Assembly: GCF_900106015.1 (NCBI RefSeq)
Contig: NZ_LT629797.1
Span: forward strand, 2,046,001 to 2,110,000
Length of the DNA stretch: 64,000 nucleotides
Source: Pseudomonas sihuiensis
Lineage (GTDB): Bacteria; Pseudomonadota; Gammaproteobacteria; Pseudomonadales; Pseudomonadaceae
Direction of reading: 5' to 3'
Below the pieces are notes generated by a model. That model was not told the DNA's origin, searched no databases, and was given only the letters and a program-made list of their open reading frames with translations. Position 1 is the stretch's first letter; each line of letters begins with the position of its first letter. Below, piece after piece: positions 24,800-33,278 of this stretch. The position numbers were made by a program, and so were the translations under genes.

Positions 24800-25725
24800 G
24801 CGCTATCGATGGCGGCCTGCGCGTATTGCGCAGCAGCCCGTTCATTCAACTGCAGGATGCTGGCCGCTTCGGCGTACGCCACCTCGGCGTGACCCAGTGC
24901 GGCGCCCTGGACTGGATCGCCCATCGCTGGGCCAACTGGCTGCTGGGCAACCCGCTGACTGCCGCTGTGGTGGAGATCACCCTGGGCAACGCCGAGTTCG
25001 AATGCCGCCGTGACGCCACACTGGCGCTGACCGGTGCCGACCTCGGCGCGCGTCTGGACGAGCAGCCGCTGGCGCCGTGGCGCAGCTTCGAGGTGCGCCA
25101 GGGCCAGCGTCTGAGCTTCGCCCAGCCGCGCCAGGGCGCGCGCGCCTATCTCGCAGCGCCAGGTGGATTCCAGGCGCCGCTGGTGCTGGGCAGTTGCGCC
25201 AGCATGCTACGTGAAGGCCTTGGTGGCCTGCAGGGCGATGGCCGCGCCATCTCTGTCGGCGATGCTCTGGGCTGGACCGGTAGCACCAGCGCAACGCGGC
25301 AGATGCCCGCCGAGTTCATTCCCGAGTATCAGGATGCGCCGCGCCTGCAGTTGGTGTTGGGTGCGCAGATCGGTGACTTTCGCGGCCAGAGCCTGTTCGA
25401 CGCCTTCAACAGCCAATGGCTGATCGATCAGCGCGCCGACCGCATGGGCATTCGTCTCAACGGCCCGCAGCTGCAATGCCAGCGCAGTTCGATGATCTCC
25501 GAAGGCATCCCGCTGGGCGCCGTGCAGGTGCCGCCGGATGGCCAACCGATCATCCTGCTCAACGACCGCCAGACCATCGGTGGCTACCCGCGTCTCGGCG
25601 CGCTGACGCCACAGGCCGTGGCTCGGCTGGCGCAATGCCTGCCGGGGCAGACCATACAGCTTGCTCCCACCACGCAGGACAGCGCCCTGCTCACCCAGCG
25701 CCGGCTCCTGGCGCAGTGGCAATAG
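24796..25725 (+). CDS. pxpC: 5-oxoprolinase subunit PxpC (KipA, biotin-dependent carboxylase-like)
   Basis: The 309-residue protein is PxpC/KipA, related to the allophanate hydrolase subunit 2 domain. Characteristic blocks are IQLQDAGRFGVRHLGVTQCGALD (start of the mature fold), TLALTGADL, AYLAAPGGF, SNRMGIRL-like DRMGIRLNGPQL, SEGIPLGAVQVPPDGQPIILLNDRQTIGGYP, and the C-terminal LARLAQ stretch. It overlaps pxpB by ATGA and ends the operon; a terminator follows 16 bp later. Confidence 0.95.
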   Translation: MSAIDGGLRVLRSSPFIQLQDAGRFGVRHLGVTQCGALDWIAHRWANWLLGNPLTAAVVEITLGNAEFECRRDATLALTGADLGARLDEQPLAPWRSFEVRQGQRLSFAQPRQGARAYLAAPGGFQAPLVLGSCASMLREGLGGLQGDGRAISVGDALGWTGSTSATRQMPAEFIPEYQDAPRLQLVLGAQIGDFRGQSLFDAFNSQWLIDQRADRMGIRLNGPQLQCQRSSMISEGIPLGAVQVPPDGQPIILLNDRQTIGGYPRLGALTPQAVARLAQCLPGQTIQLAPTTQDSALLTQRRLLAQWQ

Positions 25726-25741
25726 CGTCGCACCTGGCTGC

Positions 25742-25773
25742 ATGACCCGCCCTCGTCGACGGCGGGTCATTTC
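25742..25773 (+). terminator. Intrinsic terminator after pxpABC
   Basis: ATGACCCGCC and GGCGGGTCAT pair perfectly over a 9-base loop, followed by TTC. Confidence 0.75.
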
Positions 25774-25918
25774 AGCGCTGGCGACATCCCTCGCATTTCT
25801 GTTGCCAGACTGTTCATGACCCGCGCCGCACATAGCGGCCGAAGCCGCAAATGCATTAAAGTCGGCGGTCTGCACGCGCGGCAGTAAAAGCCCGCCCATC
25901 CGCCAGAAGAGCCCGACG

Positions 25919-26878
<960 letters not shown>

Positions 26879-26906
26879 TGCAGCCGCGCACCATGCGCCT
26901 GTCCCA

Positions 26907-26967
26907 CGTAGCCCGGATGCAATCCGGGGCTGATCACGCTGCCTCCCCGGATTGCATCCGGGCTACG
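26907..26967. repeat. REP doublet inserted between moxR and the DUF58 gene
   Basis: CGTAGCCCGGATGCAATCCG and the inverted CCGGATTGCATCCGGGCTACG enclose about 20 bp. It lies inside an operon, in the 100 bp between two genes that are otherwise tightly packed. Confidence 0.82.
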
Positions 26968-26978
26968 GGCTGAAGCCC

Positions 26979-27926
26979 ATGCAAACCCCGGCCAGCCAAC
27001 CCGGCATCCATATCGCCCTCGGCGAGCTGATCGACATGCGCCACAAGGTGCATGAAGTGCCGCTGTTCTCCACCCCGGCTCGGCGCAGCCCGCTGATCGG
27101 CCTGCACCACTCCAAGTTGCGCGGTCGCGGCGTGGACTTCGACCAGGTGCGCGTTTATCAGCCGGGCGACGACGTGCGCACCATCGACTGGCGCGTCACC
27201 GCACGCACCCAGGAGCCGCACACCAAGCTGTTCCATGAGGAGCGCGAGCGCCCCATCTTCATCATCGCCGAGCAGAGCCAGCGCCTGTTCTTCGGCTCCG
27301 GCCAGTGCTTCAAGTCGGTGCTGGCCGCGCGTGCTGCAGCGCTGATCGGCTGGGCCGCACTGGGCCACAACGACCGCATCGGCGGCCTGGTGTTCGCCGA
27401 CAACGAACATCACGAAGTGAAACCCCGGCGCAGCAAGCAGAGCCTGCTGCAACTGCTCAATCTGCTGGCCCGTGCCAACCAGGCGCTCGGCCCGGAGAGC
27501 CAGGCCAACACGGGCCGCGACAACTTCGGCCTGGCCCTGCGCCGCGCTCGTGAAGTACTACGCCCAGGCAGCCTGGTGATCGTGCTGTGCGACGAACGCG
27601 CCCTCAGCGATAACGCCGAACAGCAGCTGACACTGCTCGCGCGCCACACCGATCTGTTACTGCTGCCGCTGTCCGACCCGCTCGACCACGCCCTGCCCGC
27701 CGCCGGCCTGCTGCGCTTTACCCAGAACGGCGCTCAGCTGGAGCTCGACAGCCACAATGGTGACCTGCGCCAGGCCTACCGCACCCAGGCTCAGGCCCGT
27801 GAAGCGCGCTGGCAGCGTCTGGCGCAGAAGCTCGGCGTGCCGCTGCTGCCGCTGAGCACCCAGTTCGAACTGGTCGAGCAATTGCAGGAGCAACTCAGCG
27901 CCCTGCATTCGAGAAAGTCGCTATGA
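26979..27926 (+). CDS. DUF58 protein of the MoxR/Bat operon
   Basis: The 315-residue protein has the DUF58 signature DFDQVRVYQPGDDVRTIDWR (residues 53-72) followed by a degenerate VWA-like fold. DUF58 proteins accompany MoxR in nearly all such operons and are thought to be its substrates. I start at ATG 26979 because upstream in-frame codons lie inside the REP element. No strong ribosome-binding site is visible there. The original start may have been the ATG overlapping the moxR stop, before the REP arrived. It overlaps the next gene by ATGA. Confidence 0.88.
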   Translation: MQTPASQPGIHIALGELIDMRHKVHEVPLFSTPARRSPLIGLHHSKLRGRGVDFDQVRVYQPGDDVRTIDWRVTARTQEPHTKLFHEERERPIFIIAEQSQRLFFGSGQCFKSVLAARAAALIGWAALGHNDRIGGLVFADNEHHEVKPRRSKQSLLQLLNLLARANQALGPESQANTGRDNFGLALRRAREVLRPGSLVIVLCDERALSDNAEQQLTLLARHTDLLLLPLSDPLDHALPAAGLLRFTQNGAQLELDSHNGDLRQAYRTQAQAREARWQRLAQKLGVPLLPLSTQFELVEQLQEQLSALHSRKSL

Positions 27927-28417
27927 ACCCCATCGACCAGTTGCAGCCGCTGATCGACCCGCCCCCCGTACACTGGTGGCCGCCGGCTCCGGGCTGGTGG
28001 GTGCTGGCCGTGCTGCTGCCGGTGCTCGGCTGGGCACTGTGGCGTTTGCTACGCAACTGGCGCCGGCCTACGCCCAAAGTGGCGGCCGAGCAGACACTCG
28101 ACCCACTGCGTCAGGCCGCGCTCGATGAGCTGGCACGCTTGAGCAAACCCTATGACGGCGCCCCGGCAGGCCCCTGGCTACAGCAGCTCAACGCCCTGCT
28201 CAAGCGCCTGTGCCGCGAACGCTATCCTGAGAGCGCCAGCCACACCCTGAGCAGCCGCGCCTGGCTGGCGTTTCTCGACAACCGCTGCCCGGCAGCCGGC
28301 CTGACCCGCTGGATGATCCTCGTCGATGGCGGCTACAGGCCGCAGTGCACCCTGAGCGACAAGGCCATCGTGGAGCTCGATCAGGCCATCGCCATCTGGA
28401 TTCGCAAGCATGTTTGA
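27923..28417 (+). CDS. DUF4381 membrane protein of the Bat operon
   Basis: This is a 164-residue protein with one membrane helix (PGWWVLAVLLPVLGWALWRLL, about 23-43) and a cytoplasmic helical domain carrying LNALLKRLCRERYP and SSRAWLAFLDNRCP. DUF4381 proteins occur only beside MoxR/VWA genes and are assumed to be part of the same membrane assembly. It overlaps its upstream neighbour by 4 bp and its downstream neighbour by 8 bp, so translation is coupled. Confidence 0.88.
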   Translation: MNPIDQLQPLIDPPPVHWWPPAPGWWVLAVLLPVLGWALWRLLRNWRRPTPKVAAEQTLDPLRQAALDELARLSKPYDGAPAGPWLQQLNALLKRLCRERYPESASHTLSSRAWLAFLDNRCPAAGLTRWMILVDGGYRPQCTLSDKAIVELDQAIAIWIRKHV

Positions 28418-29414
28418 GTTCGCCTGGCTCTGGGTCTTTCTGCTCGCGCCGCTGCCCTGGCTGCTGCGCCTGCTGCTGCCTCCAGCCGACAGCGGCGATG
28501 CGGCGCTGCGCGTCGGCTTTCTCGACGAATTGCAGGCCCTGAGCGGGCGCCGCGCCCGCGCCGCACTGCCCAGTTGGCGCCAACAAGCACCGCTGGCGCT
28601 GCTCTGGTTTCTGCTGCTGTGCGCCGCCGCACGGCCGCAGTGGGTCGGCGAACCGCTGCCGCTGCCGGCCAGCGGCCGCGACCTGCTGCTGGCGGTGGAT
28701 GTCTCCGGCTCCATGGATTACGCCGACATGCAGTGGGACGACGAGCCCATCAGCCGCCTGGAACTGGTCAAGCGCCTGCTCGGCGATTTCATCGAAGGCC
28801 GCCGTGGCGATCGGGTCGGCCTGATCCTGTTCGGCAGCCAGGCCTATCTGCAGGCACCGCTGACCTTCGACCGTCACACGGTGCGCACCTGGCTGGACGA
28901 AGCCATGATCGGCATCGCCGGCAAGAACACCGCCATCGGCGATGCCATCGGCCTGGCGGTCAAGCGCCTGCGCCAGCGCCCGGCGCAGAGCCGCGTGCTG
29001 GTGCTGATCACCGACGGCGCCAACAACGGCGGCGAGATCGATCCGATGGTCGCCGCGCAACTGGCCGCCGATGAGGGCGTGCGCATCTATGCCATCGGCA
29101 TCGGCGCCGATCCGCAGCAAAGCGGTGCATTCGGCAGCTTCGGCTTCAGCGCCCTGGATCTGGACGAAACCAGCCTGCGCGCGATCGCCGACGTCACTGG
29201 CGGTGAGTATTTCCGTGCACGCAATCAGGCCGAGCTGGAGCAGATCGAACTGACCCTCGACCGTCTCGAGCCGGTCGCCCAGCAACCTACCCTCGCCCGC
29301 CCGGTCCTGGCCCTCTATCCCTGGCCGCTGGCGCTGGCGCTACTGGGCTCGCTGCTGCTGGTCGGTCAGGTACTGTGGCCCGAGCTGCTGCAGCGGCTGC
29401 GGAGGCGTACATGA
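28410..29414 (+). CDS. VWA-domain membrane protein (BatA-like)
   Basis: The 334-residue protein has two N-terminal membrane helices (about 4-24 and 60-76), a von Willebrand factor A domain and a C-terminal helix (about 303-323). The metal-ion-dependent adhesion site is complete: DVSGS at 97-101, a threonine in AGKNTAIGDAIG, and aspartate in LITDGANNGG. BatA-type proteins with MoxR are linked to envelope stress tolerance in several bacteria. It overlaps the following gene by ATGA. Confidence 0.92.
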   Translation: MFEFAWLWVFLLAPLPWLLRLLLPPADSGDAALRVGFLDELQALSGRRARAALPSWRQQAPLALLWFLLLCAAARPQWVGEPLPLPASGRDLLLAVDVSGSMDYADMQWDDEPISRLELVKRLLGDFIEGRRGDRVGLILFGSQAYLQAPLTFDRHTVRTWLDEAMIGIAGKNTAIGDAIGLAVKRLRQRPAQSRVLVLITDGANNGGEIDPMVAAQLAADEGVRIYAIGIGADPQQSGAFGSFGFSALDLDETSLRAIADVTGGEYFRARNQAELEQIELTLDRLEPVAQQPTLARPVLALYPWPLALALLGSLLLVGQVLWPELLQRLRRRT

Positions 29415-31168
29415 GCCTGCTCTGGCCGGAATGGCTGCGCCCACTGTGGCTGCTGGCAGTGCCTGTGTTGGCCTGGCTGCTCTGGCGCCTGTGGCATCGC
29501 GAGCGCCAGAGCGGGCGCTGGCAACTCCTGTTACCAGCGGCCTTCCATCAGGCGCTGCTCAAGGGTGGCAGCGGCCGCTCCAGCAAGCTGCCCTGGCTGG
29601 CACTCGGCCTGGCCTGGCTGCTGGCCGTACTGGCGCTGCTCGGTCCCAGCTGGCAGCGCGTCGAGCAGAGCAACCAGAAGCCTGCCGATCCGTTGGTGGT
29701 GCTGCTCGAACTGACGCCGCAGATGCTCGCCACCGACGGTCGCCCCAACCGCCTGGAACAGACCCGGCGCAAGCTGCTCGATCTGCTCGAAGCGCGTCGC
29801 GATGCACAGACGGCGATCATCGTCTATGCCGGTAGCGCACACAGCCTGGTGCCGCTGTCCGATGACCTGGCCACCAGCCGTAATTTGCTCGAAGCGCTGA
29901 AGCCCTCGCTGATGCCCGAGCCGGGTCGCCGTGCCGACCTGGCCGTGGCCCGTGCACTGCAGCTGCTCGACCAAGCGCAGCTGGGCCAGGGTCGCCTGCT
30001 GCTGATCACCAGTGCCCTCTCTGAAGAGGAACGCAGCGGCATCCAGCAAGCGCTGCAAAAGCGCTCGGTACCATTGCTGATCCTCGGCGTGGGTAGTCGC
30101 GAAGGCGCGCCGGTGGTGCAGGAGGACGGCAGCTTCCTCAAGGATTCGCACGGCGCCATCCTGATTCCGCGCCTCGATGCGCGCGGCCTGCGTGAAACCG
30201 CTGAAGCCCATAGCGGCCGCTACGCAGCGAGCCGCCTGGACGACGAGGACCTGCGTCGCCTGGGCCTGCTCGACGGCCCGCAGGCCATGCGCGCAGCGGG
30301 TGAGCCGACACAGCTCGACAGCCATATCGACCAGGGCTACTGGCTACTGCTACCGCTGCTGTTGCTCGCCGCCTGCGCCGGTCGTCGCGGCTGGCTGTTC
30401 TGCCTGCCACTGCTGCTGATGCTGCCACCACAGAGCAGCCATGCCTTCGAACTCGACGATCTCTGGCTGCGCCCCGATCAGCAGGGCCAGCGCCTGCTTC
30501 AGGCGCAACGCCCGGCCGAGGCCGCGCAACGCTTCGTCGAGCCGCAGTGGCAAGGCAAGGCACTCTATGAGGCCGAGGATTATGCCGCCGCCGCAGAACG
30601 TTTCGCCAAGGGCGACAGCGCAGCCGATCATTACAATCGCGGCAATGCCCTGGCCAAGGCCGGCGAACTGGAGGCAGCGCTGGATGCCTATGAGCAGGCC
30701 CTGGAGCGCCAGCCGGAGCTGGCCGCGGCGCAGCACAACAAAGCATTGGTGGAACAAGCGCTACGTCAGCGCGAAAATCAGCAGCAATCCGGCGAGGGTG
30801 ATTCGACCGAGCAGCAGGAACACGCCAACGAGCAGTCACAGCCGAATGAATCGCCGGCCGGCCAGCCCGCCGAGAGTACTGCCGCACAGCCTACCCAGCC
30901 GGGCAGTAGCGGTGAGAGCAGTGAAAACAGCGACGTACAGGGCAGCGCCAATGGCGCCGGGGAAGACACCCAGCCCAGCACCAGCAGTGAACTCCCGAGC
31001 GACGCCGAGCCCGTTGCGCCACCCCGCACGGCAGCCGATCTGGGCACGGCGGCGGAACGCCGACAGGCGCTGGAACAATGGCTGCGGCAGATCCCGGATG
31101 ACCCGGCCGAACTGCTGCGGCGCAAATTCTGGTACGAACAGCAACAGCGTCAGGACTCGAATCAATGA
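29411..31168 (+). CDS. VWA-TPR membrane protein (BatB/BatC-like fusion) with degenerate MIDAS
   Basis: The 585-residue protein combines a BatB-like half, with two N-terminal membrane helices and a VWA-like domain (about 95-290), and a BatC-like half with tetratricopeptide repeats (about 375-455; ADHYNRGNALAKAGELEAALDAYEQAL). A low-complexity Gln/Ser/Glu linker (about 455-545) and a conserved tail (AAERRQALEQWLRQIPDDP) follow. Where a metal-binding DxSxS should stand, the sequence reads LELTPQM (99-105), so metal-dependent binding is unlikely. It is coupled to both neighbours by 4-bp overlaps. Confidence 0.9.
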   Translation: MSLLWPEWLRPLWLLAVPVLAWLLWRLWHRERQSGRWQLLLPAAFHQALLKGGSGRSSKLPWLALGLAWLLAVLALLGPSWQRVEQSNQKPADPLVVLLELTPQMLATDGRPNRLEQTRRKLLDLLEARRDAQTAIIVYAGSAHSLVPLSDDLATSRNLLEALKPSLMPEPGRRADLAVARALQLLDQAQLGQGRLLLITSALSEEERSGIQQALQKRSVPLLILGVGSREGAPVVQEDGSFLKDSHGAILIPRLDARGLRETAEAHSGRYAASRLDDEDLRRLGLLDGPQAMRAAGEPTQLDSHIDQGYWLLLPLLLLAACAGRRGWLFCLPLLLMLPPQSSHAFELDDLWLRPDQQGQRLLQAQRPAEAAQRFVEPQWQGKALYEAEDYAAAAERFAKGDSAADHYNRGNALAKAGELEAALDAYEQALERQPELAAAQHNKALVEQALRQRENQQQSGEGDSTEQQEHANEQSQPNESPAGQPAESTAAQPTQPGSSGESSENSDVQGSANGAGEDTQPSTSSELPSDAEPVAPPRTAADLGTAAERRQALEQWLRQIPDDPAELLRRKFWYEQQQRQDSNQ

Positions 31169-32805
31169 AGCGTCTGGTCTTCCTGCTTCTTCTACTGCTC
31201 GCGGGGCAGGCCCATGCAGAGGGCTTTTTCGCCAGCGTCGACCGCACTCGCCTGAGCGAGGGCGAAACCGTGGTGCTGACGCTGGAGTCGACCGACCCGA
31301 CCCGCTTCGGCCGACCCGACCTGAGCCCGCTGGATAAAGACTTCGAGGTACTTGGCAGCCGCCAGGTCAATCGCCTGAGCAGCATCGGCGATACGCCACG
31401 CGCCAGCACTCGCTGGATCCTGACCCTGCAGCCACGCCGCAACGGCGAGGTGACGATCCCGGCAATCCGCCTGGAAGACGCCGAAACCCTGCCGATCACG
31501 CTGAACGTCGAAGCAGCCGTCAGCGCCGGCAACGGCGAACAGCTGGCACCGGTATTCATCGATGCCAGCCTCGATCAGGACAACGTCTACGTTCAGGCCC
31601 AGGCCGTGCTGACCCTGCGCATCTACCACTCGGTGTCCATGTACGACGACAGCAGCCTGACGCCCCTGCGCATAGCGGATGCGCGTGTCGAGCAACTGGG
31701 CGAACCACGCACCTACGAGAAGAGCATTGGCGGCGTGCTGCACGGCGTGATCGAGCTGCAATACGCCATCTACCCGCAGCGCAGCGGACAACTGGTGATC
31801 CCGGGCCAGACCTTCAGCGCCACCCTGGTCGACCGCTCGCGCAACAATGATTTCCTGCCCTTCGGCCCCCGCACCGGCAAGGTCTCGCGGGTCAAATCAC
31901 CGGACATTCCGCTGCAGGTCAAACCCAAGCCGGCCGATTACCCGGCTGACGCGCCCTGGCTACCGGCGCGTGCCCTGGGCCTGGCGGAAACCTGGAACCC
32001 GCAACCGGAGCAGAGCCAGGTTGGCGATTCCCTGACCCGCCGCCTGATTCTCAAGGTCGATGGCCTTTCCAGCGCCCAGCTGCCGCCATTGCCGGCAACC
32101 CAGGTCGACGGCCTGCGTCGCTACCCGGATCAGCCGCAAATGAGCGACCAGAAGAGCGAAACGGGCATCATCGGTACCCGCGAAGAACGCGAGGCGCTGG
32201 TACCCAATCGCAGCGGCAGTTTCGATCTGCCGCCCCTGGAAGTGCTGTGGTGGAACACCCAGACCGACACGCTGGAGCGCACCACCCTCTCCGCCCGTAC
32301 GCTGCAGGTCGCGGAAAACCCGCAACTGCAGAACGATGAACAACCCAATACGCCGATGGTAACGACCCAGGTGATCGAGGGGCCGGAACTGTGGCCCTGG
32401 CAACTGGCCTGCGCAGTGCTGAGCCTGACCACGCTGCTCGGCTTCGGCTTGTGGTGGCATGCCCGCCGGCAACCGGCGATCCAGCGCGCGGCGCAGAGTG
32501 GCCCGAGCCCGCGCACGCTGCTCGACGACATCAAGCGTGCCTGCCAGGCCGGCGATGCCCAGGCCACTCGTCATGCACTCGACGCCTGGGCTCGCCAACA
32601 ACCGGAAACCCTCGCCGATATGGCCGCACGCTACGTGCCGCTGTCGGACGCCCTGGACGGTCTCAACGGCGCGCTGTACAGCGAAGTTGGCCAGCAATGG
32701 CAAGGCGAGGAGCTGTGGAAGGCGATTCGCAACCTGCCCGCCGCACAGGAGCCAAGCGCAGCGCCGCAGGAAAGCAGCGCGCTGCCGCCGCTGTATCCGC
32801 GCTAG
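31165..32805 (+). CDS. BatD-family periplasmic/membrane protein
   Basis: The 546-residue protein begins with a signal peptide (cleaved near QAHA, residue 18) followed by immunoglobulin-like repeats: ASVDRTRLSEGETVVLTLES, the next around SLDQDNVYVQAQAVLTLRIYH, and others. One membrane helix lies at about 411-430 (WQLACAVLSLTTLLGFGLWW), with a short cytoplasmic helical tail. This is the BatD (oxygen tolerance) architecture. It is the last gene of the moxR operon; no strong terminator is visible immediately behind it, only repeats. Confidence 0.9.
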   Translation: MKRLVFLLLLLLAGQAHAEGFFASVDRTRLSEGETVVLTLESTDPTRFGRPDLSPLDKDFEVLGSRQVNRLSSIGDTPRASTRWILTLQPRRNGEVTIPAIRLEDAETLPITLNVEAAVSAGNGEQLAPVFIDASLDQDNVYVQAQAVLTLRIYHSVSMYDDSSLTPLRIADARVEQLGEPRTYEKSIGGVLHGVIELQYAIYPQRSGQLVIPGQTFSATLVDRSRNNDFLPFGPRTGKVSRVKSPDIPLQVKPKPADYPADAPWLPARALGLAETWNPQPEQSQVGDSLTRRLILKVDGLSSAQLPPLPATQVDGLRRYPDQPQMSDQKSETGIIGTREEREALVPNRSGSFDLPPLEVLWWNTQTDTLERTTLSARTLQVAENPQLQNDEQPNTPMVTTQVIEGPELWPWQLACAVLSLTTLLGFGLWWHARRQPAIQRAAQSGPSPRTLLDDIKRACQAGDAQATRHALDAWARQQPETLADMAARYVPLSDALDGLNGALYSEVGQQWQGEELWKAIRNLPAAQEPSAAPQESSALPPLYPR

Positions 32806-32963
32806 GCGTGCGATGGGCTTGCAGGATACGCCGCGCACCAATCGACCATGGCACTGTCCCCGCCAGAGGGTTCGCTCTGCCGTGGCCAGTAGCCGGGCAT
32901 TCGCCCTGGCCGGTAGCCGCGAGACTTGGGCCTGGCATTGCGGATATGACTGTCGACGACGCC

Positions 32964-32985
32964 CCCCGGATTTCATCCGGGCTAC
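32964..32985. repeat. Single REP arm (CCCGGAT family)
   Basis: CCCCGGATTTCATCCGGG followed by CTAC matches the right arm of the doublet at 9112-9172. Confidence 0.65.
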
Positions 32986-33050
32986 ACGGGGCTGAACATT
33001 GGCGGACGGGGCTAGTGCTATGTATGCGTTGAGCGGCGACGCGGTCCATT

Positions 33051-33174
33051 TGTAGGAGCGGCGCCTCGCCGCGAATCTGCACACCCACAGCAGCTTGCCT
33101 AACCTCAGCTGCAACGGTCGGGGGGCCATACACGCCGGCAACAAAAGCATTCGCCCCGAGGCGGGGCTCCTACC
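33051..33174. repeat. REP doublet (GTAGGAGCGGC family)
   Basis: TGTAGGAGCGGCGCCTCGCC and the inverted GAGGCGGGGCTCCTAC flank about 75 bp. It is the same family as 5844-5920. Confidence 0.75.
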
Positions 33175-33229
33175 CCAGGCAGCCATCCAGCAGTCGGCTT
33201 GCCATCTCGTATACCGGCGCTACGCACAT

Positions 33230-33262
33230 AAAAAAACCGCGGCCCAAGGGCCGCGGTTTTCG
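33230..33262. terminator. Strong bidirectional terminator between batD and the RND gene
   Basis: AAAACCGCGGCCC and GGGCCGCGGTTTT form a 13-bp stem over a 2-base loop, with A and T tracts on both sides. Confidence 0.9.
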
Positions 33263-33278
33263 TTCTACGCGATAGGCA

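Larger units (their letters stand above)
32806..33278. other. Intergenic region with REP fragments and a terminator
   Basis: There is no convincing gene. The region holds one arm of the CCGGAT repeat (32964-32985), a GTAGGAGCGGC-type doublet (33051-33174) and a strong terminator (33230-33262) serving the convergent RND gene and possibly the bat operon. Confidence 0.7.
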
